Source of the DNA: an uncultured Bacilli bacterium
GTDB taxonomy: Bacteria > Bacillota_I > Bacilli_A > RF39 > UBA660
NCBI GenBank assembly: GCA_944363735.1
Contig: CALVVB010000006.1
Span: forward strand, 1 to 38,460
Reading direction: 5' to 3'
Length of the DNA stretch: 38,460 nt
Shown here: positions 24,741 through 32,870 of the stretch, in pieces
Numbering within the stretch: position 1 is the first letter of the stretch
Layout: every line of letters begins with the position of its first letter
Notes under the pieces: generated by a model
Seen by the model: only the letters and a program-made list of their open reading frames with translations
Databases searched by the model: none
What the model was told of the DNA's origin: nothing
Translations under genes and position numbers: made by a program

Positions 24741-25961
24741 ATGAAAATTAAATTAGGAGTTGTATTCGGTGGTGAATCCGTTGAACATGAAGTAAGTATT
24801 ATTTCAGCAGTTCAAGCCATGAATAAAATAAATCAAGAAAAATATGACATTATCCCTATTTATATAACTAAAGATGGTGAGTGGTATACTGGTAGTATGT
24901 TAATGGATGTTGAAGTATACGGGGATTTAGATTTAATTAAGAAATATGCAAGTAATGTCGTATTATATAAAAAAGATGGAGCCTTTGTATTACAAAGTAA
25001 AGGCTTATTTAAGAAAATTGTTACTGACTTAGATGTAATATTTCCAATTACCCATGGTACTAATGTAGAAGATGGTGTACTACAAGGATATTTCCAAACA
25101 GTAGGTATTCCATATGTTGGACCTAATGTATACTCAGCAGTTGTATCACAAGATAAAGCATATATGAGAGATATCTTTAAAGCTAATGATATCCCAGTTC
25201 CAGTATATACATGGTTCTATGATACAGATTATAAAAATGATTCTGATGAAGTAGTAAAAAAGATAGAGAAAATAAAATATCCAGTTATTGTTAAACCTGC
25301 TACAACTGGTAGTAGTGTAGGAATAGGTGTTGCTAACAATAAAGATGAGTTAGTTAAAGCTATTGAAGAAGCCATTACTTATGATAGTAAAATAGTAGTA
25401 GAAGAAGTAATTAAAAACTTAATGGAAGTAAATATCTCTGTTTTAGGTAATTATGAAAATCAGGAGACAAGTGTTATTGAAGAAGTATTATCTAAGAGTG
25501 CTTTTCTAACATATGATGAAAAATATATTGGTAGTAGTAAAGTTAAAGGAAAACTAGGAGCTAAAATGACACCTCTTAAAGGTTCTAAAGGTATGGCTTC
25601 AGCTGATAGAAAAATACCTGCAGATCTTACAGATAAAATGAGTAAAGAAGTAGAAGAACTTGCTATTAAAGTCTTTAGAGCCCTAGGAAGTAGTGGAGAT
25701 GCTCGTATTGATATGTTAATTGATAGCAAAGCTAAAAAAGTATATGTTAATGAGATTAACTCAATACCAGGTTCATTAGCATTCTATCTATGGGATCCTA
25801 AAGGAAAAGATTATACTGAACTATTAGATGATATGATTAGTATAGCCATTAAAGATTATAAAAAACGTGAAAGTAAAACACATTCCTTTAATACAAACAT
25901 CTTACAAGGCTTTGCCAAAAATGGTCTAAAAGGAATGAAAGGTAAACTACAAAATAAATAA
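24741..25961 (+). CDS. ddl: D-alanine--D-alanine ligase
   Basis: ATP-grasp enzyme that joins two D-alanines for the peptidoglycan stem. Motifs: GGESVEHEVSI near the N-terminus, PITHGTNVEDG (102-112), VKPATTGSSVGIGV (184-197), SSGDARIDM (317-325) and VNEINSIPGS (336-345). The Tyr of TYDEKY (Y262) aligns with the residue that favours D-Ala-D-Ala over D-Ala-D-Lac in known ligases. At 406 residues it is longer than the typical 310-360. The extra length is a longer omega loop (about 263-293) and a basic C-terminal extension after about 370. Last gene of the hydrolase-murF-ddl operon, ended by a strong terminator. Confidence 0.95.
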   Translation: MKIKLGVVFGGESVEHEVSIISAVQAMNKINQEKYDIIPIYITKDGEWYTGSMLMDVEVYGDLDLIKKYASNVVLYKKDGAFVLQSKGLFKKIVTDLDVIFPITHGTNVEDGVLQGYFQTVGIPYVGPNVYSAVVSQDKAYMRDIFKANDIPVPVYTWFYDTDYKNDSDEVVKKIEKIKYPVIVKPATTGSSVGIGVANNKDELVKAIEEAITYDSKIVVEEVIKNLMEVNISVLGNYENQETSVIEEVLSKSAFLTYDEKYIGSSKVKGKLGAKMTPLKGSKGMASADRKIPADLTDKMSKEVEELAIKVFRALGSSGDARIDMLIDSKAKKVYVNEINSIPGSLAFYLWDPKGKDYTELLDDMISIAIKDYKKRESKTHSFNTNILQGFAKNGLKGMKGKLQNK

Positions 25962-25993
25962 AACTGTATTAGTAAAGACTAGTACAGTTTTTA
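25960..25993 (+). terminator. Strong terminator of the murF-ddl operon
   Basis: A 14-bp stem including one G-U pair (25960-25973 with 25978-25991), 4-nt loop AAAG, running into TTTTTA. Confidence 0.85.
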
Positions 25994-26077
25994 CATTTAT
26001 TGACATAATAGTAAGGTTATATAACTAGTATGATTATAAAAATTGTGTTAATCTAAAAATAGAGGAGTGAATGAATT

Positions 26078-26937
26078 ATGGAGAAAAAGAAAAACAAAGG
26101 AGTAATAGTTTTAATAGTCTTATTAATATTATGTATTATAGGTCTAGTATTTTATATACTAGTTGATAAAGATATTATTAAACTAAACAACACTACTGTA
26201 GAAAATGAACAAGTAGAAGAAAATAATCCTAGTGATGATACTGAAGAAAAAATATAGTAGTAGAGCTTGACCCTGAAAGTTCAAACATTAAATACTTATT
26301 TAATAATGCCCATCGTCTATCTATTGGACCAGAAGCCCAAATTTATAGAGATGGTGGTTATAAAGTAAGTGATATGAGCGAAGAAGATAAAATGACTCTA
26401 TTGGGAAGACAATGGTCAAATTTTGTTGAACAAATAGGTCCTAGTAGTTCAGATGGTTATACTTGGACACTTTATTTAAATGAAGATACTTTAAAAGATA
26501 TTTATGAAAGAACTTTTGGACCAAATACTTATCATCAAGTTAATCAAATAACAGATGGCTTATGTACAACTTTAACTTATGACACTGCCAATAAAAGATA
26601 TTCATATGTTGGAAAGTATGGATGTGGAGGTACTACTGTTTTTAGTGTACATGAAAAAATAATAAGTGCTACAAAATATAATGACAGAATAGAAATAGTA
26701 AGTGCTGCTTTCTATTTAGATGCTATGAGTAACCAAATATATAAAGATTATAATAAAACTAAATCACTAGGGGAAAATGTATTTTATAGTAATAACTACA
26801 ATGATGAGGAAAGGGAATCTCTAGAGGATAAATATATAGAAGATAATAAAGATAACTTAGAGCAATATACGTACACTTATACACTTAATGAAGATGGATT
26901 TTATTATTTAACAAGTGTAGAAAGAACTAAAGAATAA
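26078..26937 (+). pseudogene. Membrane-anchored extracellular protein split by a -1 frameshift
   Basis: The ATG at 26078, with SD GAGGAG, opens a 59-codon frame (26078-26257). It has a basic start, a membrane helix (about 8-28) and an acidic linker ending TEEKI. A second frame, open from 26245 to 26937, carries the soluble domain directly onward. One extra A in the A6 run at 26247-26252 would fuse them into a single protein of about 285 residues, and the two frames overlap only at 26245-26257. The 187-residue frame starting at ATG 26374 has no SD and begins mid-domain. The extracellular part is rich in Tyr/Asn/Thr with two Cys and is not recognised. Could be a true pseudogene, slippage-dependent expression, phase variation or a base error. 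Confidence 0.75.
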
Positions 26938-26970
26938 AACTACTGAAAATTTACTCAGTAGTTTCTTTTT
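26937..26970. terminator. Bidirectional terminator
   Basis: AAACTACTGA (26937-26946) pairs perfectly with TCAGTAGTTT (26955-26964) across an 8-nt loop. A T-rich tail follows on the + strand and TTTTA on the - strand; it serves the two converging genes. Confidence 0.8.
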
Positions 26971-28042
26971 ACTTCTCATTAATTATCTTTAAGTTATTAT
27001 TAAGTCTCTCATTATTTGGTTCTATTTTTATTGCTTTCTCTAAGAATACCTTACTAGCTTCTATCTCTCCTTTATTATAGTAAGAAATACTTAATAAATC
27101 ATATGGAGTATAACCAAAACTAAACGTCTCATTTATATAGCTCTTAGTATGACTTTTAATATTCAAAGCAAGATTAACATAATGAATAGTATTATCATAA
27201 TCTTCTAATTCATAATAAAGTAAAGCCATTTCCATATAAGGATCTCTTAAATATGGCGCTTCCTCTATCGCTTTTAGAAGCCACATTTTCGCTTCATCAT
27301 ATCTTTTTAAATTCTTATAACATCTACCAATAAATCTCATAGAAGCACATCTTTCATCTTTCCAAGTAGATTTCTCTAACCCTAAATGTCTAATTAAAGT
27401 ATCAATCGCTTCATTATATTTACCATAATACATGTATTCACGTCCTAAGTAATGCATATTTCTATCATCATTAGGATCTTCTTCAACACTTATTTCTAAA
27501 AGAGGAAGATAACTACTTCTTGATTTAGTTCTATCAGGATAGTGATTTAAAATGATATTGTCAGTAACACTAAATGTTTCTGCACCATCATACTTCAATA
27601 TTTCATGGACAGGATGATACCAAGAATAACCTAATCTTTTATGAATCTTCTCATAATAAAAACTTATTATCGGATTGTTGTTTTCATCTAAATACCAGTT
27701 ATAAATATATCTAAGTCTTGTCGTATTATCACACCAAGCTTTTTCAAGTTCCTCTCGCCATCCAGGTAAGAATACTTCATCTAAATCAGTACAAACACAA
27801 ATATCAGTATCAAGTGGTACTAACTTTAAAGACTCATTTCTTGCTACATCAAATCTCCAAGGTTCTATTTTTTTAATCTCTACATGAACACCTTTTTCCC
27901 TAAGTTTTTCTACCGTATTATCAGTAGAACCAGTATCAAGTACATAAATCTCATCCGCTTCTTTCATAGACTCATACCATCTATCAACAAACTTTTCTTC
28001 ATTTAAACATATTGTATAAACACATACTTTATATTTACTCAT
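26969..28042 (-). CDS. Family 2 glycosyltransferase with C-terminal TPR repeats
   Basis: A 357-residue cytoplasmic protein. Residues about 1-130 are a GT2/GT-A domain: VYTICLNEEKFVDRW, then VLDTGSTDNT (D36, D41), then the DxD-type metal motif CTDLDEVF (86-89). A GYSWYHPVHE segment, common in GT2-TPR proteins, follows. Residues about 190-350 contain TPR-like helical repeats (MHYLGREYMYYGKYNEAIDT, KNLKRYDEAKMWLLKAIEEA, YEDYDNTIHYVNLAL-like). Relatives glycosylate peptides or proteins, or build surface glycans; the acceptor is unknown. Single gene, SD GAGGTG, running opposite to its neighbours. Confidence 0.88.
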   Translation of the reverse strand: MSKYKVCVYTICLNEEKFVDRWYESMKEADEIYVLDTGSTDNTVEKLREKGVHVEIKKIEPWRFDVARNESLKLVPLDTDICVCTDLDEVFLPGWREELEKAWCDNTTRLRYIYNWYLDENNNPIISFYYEKIHKRLGYSWYHPVHEILKYDGAETFSVTDNIILNHYPDRTKSRSSYLPLLEISVEEDPNDDRNMHYLGREYMYYGKYNEAIDTLIRHLGLEKSTWKDERCASMRFIGRCYKNLKRYDEAKMWLLKAIEEAPYLRDPYMEMALLYYELEDYDNTIHYVNLALNIKSHTKSYINETFSFGYTPYDLLSISYYNKGEIEASKVFLEKAIKIEPNNERLNNNLKIINEK

Positions 28043-28118
28043 AAATACACCTCTATATATTGTATGAAAAACTTATAAAAAAGTAATTATTGCATATAAA
28101 TATAATAAGGAGGGCGTT

Positions 28119-28565
28119 ATGTTAAAAAGAATAATTTATAGTTTATTACCTTTAGTAGGGGGTGCGATAGTTGGATTAATTACATCAGGTTATATGAATT
28201 ACGGGGATATGGTAAAGCCTCCACTTAGCCCTCCGTCCTATATATTTCCTATCGTTTGGACAATACTTTATATTTTAATGGGAATATCTTACTTTATTGC
28301 TACCAAAGACAAAGAAAATGATAAAGACTTAAATCAAATCTATTTATTACAACTCTTTGTAAATTTATTTTGGCCTATAATATTCTTTGTTTTAAAAATG
28401 TACTTTACTGCTTTTCTTTGGATAATTCTTTTAATAATATTAGTTATAGTTATGATTAAAGAATTATTAAAGAATAATAAAATAAGTGGTTGTTTACAAA
28501 TCCCTTATCTGATATGGTTATTATTTGCAACTTACCTTAATATTGGTATATTTTTTCTCAATTAG
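28119..28565 (+). CDS. tspO: TspO/MBR family membrane protein
   Basis: 148 residues with five membrane helices. The family motif KPPLSPPSYIFPIVWTILY (about 33-51), following the first helix, is nearly diagnostic, as is the conserved Trp-rich NLFWPIIFF helix. TspO proteins bind tetrapyrroles such as protoporphyrin and are linked to stress and oxygen sensing; in a likely anaerobe the ligand is uncertain. Single gene with SD AAGGAGG and a small hairpin after the stop. Confidence 0.92.
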   Translation: MLKRIIYSLLPLVGGAIVGLITSGYMNYGDMVKPPLSPPSYIFPIVWTILYILMGISYFIATKDKENDKDLNQIYLLQLFVNLFWPIIFFVLKMYFTAFLWIILLIILVIVMIKELLKNNKISGCLQIPYLIWLLFATYLNIGIFFLN

Positions 28566-28590
28566 TACAGCTTAAGCTGTTCTTTTTCTA
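28566..28590 (+). terminator. Small hairpin terminator after tspO
   Basis: A palindrome, ACAGCTTAAGCTGT (28567-28580), i.e. a 5-bp stem with loop TTAA, followed by TCTTTTTC. Confidence 0.5.
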
Positions 28591-28592
28591 TA

Positions 28593-28621
28593 TTGTTAAA
28601 AAAAACAAAATATCTTATAAT
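28593..28621 (+). promoter_or_regulatory. Promoter of the PD-(D/E)XK nuclease gene
   Basis: TTGTTA (28593-28598), 17-bp spacer, TATAAT (28616-28621), 18 bp before the ATG at 28640. Confidence 0.7.
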
Positions 28622-28639
28622 ATTGGCGGAGGTATAGAT

Positions 28640-29929
28640 ATGAATAATAAAGTATTAGAAATATTAGAAAGCAAAGAATGGAAAGACTTTTATAATTACT
28701 ATTTAGATATTGGTATTATAGAACAGATAGGATTGTTTCGTTATGAAGATATTCATACTAACTTTTTGGCATCCCTATTAAAGAAAGATAACATTTATGG
28801 ATATGGTCTTAAATCAATGAAACAATTATTAAAGTTTATAAAAGAAAATCAAAGGCAAGATAAAAAAAATAATGAAGATTATTTTGAAGGTATTAATTTA
28901 TCAGAAGATTATGATATTATTGATTTTTCAGAACCAGATATTAGGAAAAAAATAGGCAAATATATTCCAGATTTATATATTACTTTTGGTATAAAACAAG
29001 GAAATATAAAAAAATATTTTATTATTCTTATAGAAGCGAAACTTGAAAGTCCTGAACATTCTAACCAAACAAAAACATATTATGAAAAATTAGAAGGTAA
29101 TAAAGAATTAAAAAAATATAGAAAAATATACATATATTTAACTCTTGATGGAAAAAAAGGTAAAGACTGTAGTTGTAAGAATACATATGAACTTTATTCA
29201 TATCAAGATTTAATAGATAACTTATATTCAGAACTTTCATCTAAAATTACAAGAAAAGTTCCTCTTAAAATAGAAGATTATCTAATAACTTTTAATATTT
29301 TATATCGTGATGGTATATATAATATTCCAGTTACAAAAGAAAGTGCTAAGTTAACTCGTAATTTATTTAAAAAAATAGAAGATAATTTAAAAGATGATTT
29401 AAATTATTATATACAAGAAATATATAATAGTTCTAGTAATAATGAATGGCATAAAGAAATTATAAGAGTATTTTTTTCTAATATTAAATATTTAAATAGT
29501 AAAAATGATTCGTTTTTTAAGGACAAAGATACAAGTTTTATTAATAATTATGTAAAAAGAGGAAATGAAATAAATAGAATAGATAACAAAAGATACAATA
29601 ATTCTGAATATATTTATCAAGTATTTAAAAAAATAATTAAAGATTACAAGGTTACATATAAAGATTTAGAAAATATAAATAAAGGGAAAAATAATTATCA
29701 GTATATTTATACAGAAGAAGAATTTAATAATATAAAAAATTATAAAGATTGTTATACTATTGATAAATATGGTAACTTGAAAATCGGAGATAAAAAATAC
29801 TATTATTTATATAGGACTAATAGTGAGGAAATAAAGCTTTTAATTGAAAATATTAAAAATGATGATAAATTTATTAAGTATAAACAAGAAAACACTTTTG
29901 AAATACTTGAACAATTAGAAAACAAATAA
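28640..29929 (+). CDS. PD-(D/E)XK nuclease-superfamily protein (PDDEXK_4-like)
   Basis: 429 residues, soluble. The N-terminus has the E...H-x-x-FLASLL element (36-46) typical of this family. The catalytic core is PDLYI (D111), then ILIEAKLE (E132, K134), then NQTKTYY (Q143), then IYLTLDGK (165-171), which matches the PD-(D/E)XK order D...ExK...Q. The C-terminal half (about 215-429) is very Lys/Asn/Tyr-rich with no recognised domain. Family members occur as stand-alone genes next to restriction or defence systems, and the substrate is unknown. It is a single gene with its own promoter. The extreme A-richness compared with neighbours suggests an acquired accessory gene. Confidence 0.78.
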   Translation: MNNKVLEILESKEWKDFYNYYLDIGIIEQIGLFRYEDIHTNFLASLLKKDNIYGYGLKSMKQLLKFIKENQRQDKKNNEDYFEGINLSEDYDIIDFSEPDIRKKIGKYIPDLYITFGIKQGNIKKYFIILIEAKLESPEHSNQTKTYYEKLEGNKELKKYRKIYIYLTLDGKKGKDCSCKNTYELYSYQDLIDNLYSELSSKITRKVPLKIEDYLITFNILYRDGIYNIPVTKESAKLTRNLFKKIEDNLKDDLNYYIQEIYNSSSNNEWHKEIIRVFFSNIKYLNSKNDSFFKDKDTSFINNYVKRGNEINRIDNKRYNNSEYIYQVFKKIIKDYKVTYKDLENINKGKNNYQYIYTEEEFNNIKNYKDCYTIDKYGNLKIGDKKYYYLYRTNSEEIKLLIENIKNDDKFIKYKQENTFEILEQLENK

Positions 29930-29937
29930 TATAGTAA

Positions 29938-30455
<518 letters not shown>

Positions 30456-30525
30456 AGCAATTCTCCTTTCCAGTATAGTTTATTCTTAATAATAAAATAA
30501 GTTATTATTATAGTCTAGGAAATGA

Positions 30526-30531
30526 TATAAT
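30526..30531 (+). promoter_or_regulatory. Extended -10 for the VOC gene
   Basis: TGATATAAT (30523-30531) is an extended -10 with a consensus hexamer, 24 bp before the ATG at 30555. Confidence 0.5.
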
Positions 30532-30554
30532 TGTAACAAAGGAAGGAAATTATT

Positions 30555-30941
30555 ATGAAATTTAACAAATTAATACCAGAATTAAGTGTAACTAATATAG
30601 ATAAAAGTAAAGAGTTTTACCTTAATCTAGGATTTAAAATAATGTATGAAAGAAAAGAAGATAAGTTTGCCTTTCTAGAACTAGAAGGTAATCAATTAAT
30701 GATAGAAGAAATTAATGATAACTGGAATACAGGAGAGTTAGAGTATCCTTTTGGTAGAGGTATCAATATAAGTATGACTGTAAGTGATATAGATAACTAT
30801 TATCAAAATTTAGTTAATAAAAATATAATCTTCTTTAAAGATATAATGATAAATGAATATGATGTTAATGGTAAAACTTATTTAGATAAAGAGTTTTTAA
30901 TTCAAGATCCTGATGGTTATTTATTACGATTTAATAATTAG
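30555..30941 (+). CDS. VOC-family (glyoxalase/bleomycin-resistance-like) protein
   Basis: 128 residues, one VOC domain built of two beta-alpha-beta-beta-beta modules: LIPELSVTNIDKSKEFYLNL at the start, FLELEGNQLMIEE, and the closing block FLIQDPDGYLLRF. Proteins of this size act as dimers; the family covers glyoxalases, drug-binding immunity proteins and dioxygenases. EINDNW and the wide spacing fit the bleomycin-binding-like subgroup better than glyoxalase I, but the substrate cannot be told. Single gene, SD AAAGGAAGG. Confidence 0.85.
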   Translation: MKFNKLIPELSVTNIDKSKEFYLNLGFKIMYERKEDKFAFLELEGNQLMIEEINDNWNTGELEYPFGRGINISMTVSDIDNYYQNLVNKNIIFFKDIMINEYDVNGKTYLDKEFLIQDPDGYLLRFNN

Positions 30942-31061
30942 AAAGAAAAATACAATTAAAATATAAAAAACAAAGACTAGCCAAAATACGAAGTAAAAAT
31001 GAGCCAAAATGTAAAATAAATGCACAAACTATAACATTAATATAATAAGGAGATGAAAATT

Positions 31062-31529
31062 ATGATTATTAGAAAAGCAAATATTAATGATTTTGAAGAC
31101 CTTTTGGATTTACATCTACAAATTGAAGACACTGAAATATCTTTTGATTCTAATTTAAAGCCTCATGCCTTTGATACTGATGAAGGCAAGGAAAAAATAA
31201 AAAAACAAATTAAGGATGAAAACTATATCTTGTTAGTTTGTGAAGAAAATAATAATCAAGTAGTGGGTTTTATTGATGGGGAAGTAATGGAACCTTCCAT
31301 AGTATATTATGATAAAGTTGCTTTTCTTAATCATATTTGTGTTGATAAAAAATATCGCAGAAAAGGTATCGGAGATTTGTTGTTTTTAGCATTTCAAGAT
31401 GAAGTAGCAAAGCAAAATGCTAAATATATTAGAGTATTGGCTTTTCCCAAAAATACACCAGCAGTTTCTTTTTATAATAAGCATAATTTATTAGAATATT
31501 CAGTTTATTATCAAAAGAAAATTATGTAA
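31062..31529 (+). CDS. GNAT-family N-acetyltransferase
   Basis: 155 residues from the ATG at 31062. I prefer this start over the ATG at 31053 because the SD AAGGAG (31047-31052) would touch the earlier ATG. Acetyl-CoA-binding motif A is VDKKYRRKGIGDLLF (the RRKGIG loop), after a HICV strand. The C-terminal FPKNTPAVSFYNKHNL is the usual Tyr-containing motif B. It transfers an acetyl group from acetyl-CoA to an unknown amine. Single gene. Confidence 0.88.
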   Translation: MIIRKANINDFEDLLDLHLQIEDTEISFDSNLKPHAFDTDEGKEKIKKQIKDENYILLVCEENNNQVVGFIDGEVMEPSIVYYDKVAFLNHICVDKKYRRKGIGDLLFLAFQDEVAKQNAKYIRVLAFPKNTPAVSFYNKHNLLEYSVYYQKKIM

Positions 31530-31580
31530 TATCTTTAGGTACATTAAAAAAACAAAATTGTTTTAAATGAATTTTAGCAA

Positions 31581-31609
31581 TTGTATCTCTATAAAAACAT
31601 TGATATAAT
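31581..31609 (+). promoter_or_regulatory. Promoter of the small membrane protein gene
   Basis: TTGTAT (31581-31586), 17-bp spacer and TATAAT (31604-31609) preceded by TGA, an extended -10. Confidence 0.65.
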
Positions 31610-31634
31610 ACTTATAGAATAGAAGGTGTTATTA

Positions 31635-31799
31635 ATGAGAATTGGTATGATAGTTTTATTTGCGATTCTTTATATTGCTTTAATCGCTTTATTTATATTA
31701 GGTTATAAAAAGAAACAAAAGAAAGTATGGGTAACTAGTTTAGTGTTATTTCTAGTCGCTTTAGTTGCAACTATTATCATTACAAGCATCTATGCTTGA
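31635..31799 (+). CDS. Small two-helix membrane protein, function unknown
   Basis: 54 residues, with ATG at 31635 and TGA at 31797-31799, behind SD AAGGTG. Two membrane helices (about 4-23 and 32-52) are joined by a strongly basic loop (YKKKQKKVW), so both ends should face outward by the positive-inside rule. It has a good promoter of its own. No family recognised. Its size suggests a regulatory or stress-related membrane peptide, but that is only a guess. Confidence 0.65.
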   Translation: MRIGMIVLFAILYIALIALFILGYKKKQKKVWVTSLVLFLVALVATIIITSIYA

Positions 31800-31824
31800 T
31801 TTTTTTATGATTTTTTGGTATAAT
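31796..31824 (+). promoter_or_regulatory. Promoter of the HExxH-protein gene
   Basis: TTGATT (31796-31801, overlapping the stop of the small membrane gene), 17-bp spacer, TATAAT (31819-31824) preceded by TGG, an extended -10. Confidence 0.7.
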
Positions 31825-31849
31825 AAGCCTCACCAAAGGGGTGTTAGGA

Positions 31850-32791
31850 GTGGACTTAATAACTGAAGAAATAAAAGAATCTAAAAACTTTCAAATACTA
31901 TCTAAAGTCTTTTCATATCACTATGTAAATAAAGATAATTTAAAGCCTATTATTTCATATGATGAATTTAAAGAAGTATTAACAAATTTTATTGAAGAGA
32001 TTATGAACGACTATTTAATAAAATCTGGTAATATTAACGAAAAAGGAAGCTGTGAAATAGTTAATTTTAACAAAAGAAAAGCTGGGGACTGTATAGATAC
32101 TAAAATTAGATTAGATGAAGATGTGGTAAAAGATATATTTTTAGGAGATTTAATTATGTTTACTCCTTATCATGAACTTACTCATTTTAAGTATAATGTT
32201 GATATTGCAAGTGGTAAAGTATATGGAAATCTTGTTAGATATCTTAAAGAATTGTTAATAAGAAGAGATGGTATGACTTACATAAATGGATATGATGATT
32301 TTTATTATTTTCTTAATTATGATTGTATAAGTATTGAAACACTTGCAAACATGGAAGGAATTTATAACCTAGCAAAAATATTAGATATGATGAGAATAGA
32401 TTTAACAAAAGCAGACCAATTAACTTTAATCTTGTTACTGAAACATAATGTATCTTTATATAATAAACATTTAAGAGATTTAACTCTTAATTTAAAATCT
32501 AATCTTTTTTATCAAAACTTTGAAGATTTTTTTGATTTAATAGTTGAAGATCATCCTGAATGGTTAGACTATAAACAATTACAAATAGAGTATTATCAAG
32601 ATGAAGAAGGAAAAGTTAAAAAAAGAACATCTGAAGAATTACAAAGCCTTTTAGAAATAGAAGAAGATGAAGAAACTAGAAAATATATTGAAAGCCTTTT
32701 AAAACAAAATAAAGATAAAAAAGAAGAAAAGTTCAAACAAAAGAAATATGATTATATTAAGTTTTCTAAAATAACAAATGCTAATAAATAA
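31850..32791 (+). CDS. Putative HExxH zinc-binding protein, function unknown
   Basis: 313 residues from the GTG at 31850. The in-frame GTG at 31841 lies inside the SD-like AAAGGGGTG, so the later GTG is the better start. No signal peptide. YHELTHFKYN (H108, E109, H112) is a candidate zinc-metallopeptidase motif, and SIETLANMEG about 70 residues later could supply a third acidic ligand. The C-terminus (about 245-313) is a Glu/Lys-rich helix with repeats. Not recognised as a known family, so peptidase activity is an inference from one motif. Single gene with its own promoter and terminator. Confidence 0.65.
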   Translation: MDLITEEIKESKNFQILSKVFSYHYVNKDNLKPIISYDEFKEVLTNFIEEIMNDYLIKSGNINEKGSCEIVNFNKRKAGDCIDTKIRLDEDVVKDIFLGDLIMFTPYHELTHFKYNVDIASGKVYGNLVRYLKELLIRRDGMTYINGYDDFYYFLNYDCISIETLANMEGIYNLAKILDMMRIDLTKADQLTLILLLKHNVSLYNKHLRDLTLNLKSNLFYQNFEDFFDLIVEDHPEWLDYKQLQIEYYQDEEGKVKKRTSEELQSLLEIEEDEETRKYIESLLKQNKDKKEEKFKQKKYDYIKFSKITNANK

Positions 32792-32822
32792 AAAATACTG
32801 TCAAGAATAGTATTTTTTTTAA
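32791..32822 (+). terminator. Intrinsic terminator before pflB
   Basis: AAAAATACT (32791-32799) pairs with AGTATTTTT (32809-32817), 9-nt loop, T run to 32820. Confidence 0.8.
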
Positions 32823-32842
32823 TGAAATTATACATTTAATGG

Positions 32843-32848
32843 TATAAT
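32843..32848 (+). promoter_or_regulatory. Extended -10 of pflBA
   Basis: TGGTATAAT (32840-32848), 22 bp before the ATG at 32871. The -35 is weak. Confidence 0.5.
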
Positions 32849-32870
32849 AAGAACGTAGGAGGGATAATTA

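Noticed and set aside
26000-26025. TTGACA at 26000 with TATAAC at 26020 as a promoter for the split gene
   Set aside because: The spacer would be only 14 bp and no better -10 lies at 16-18 bp, so I could not support it.
31053-31061. ATG at 31053 as the GNAT start
   Set aside because: It directly abuts the SD; the ATG at 31062 has a 9-nt spacing and begins with the usual MIIRKA-type strand.
31549-31564. AAAACAAAATTGTTTT as a terminator after the GNAT gene
   Set aside because: The stem is only A/T-rich with one C-G pair and has almost no loop; too weak to call.
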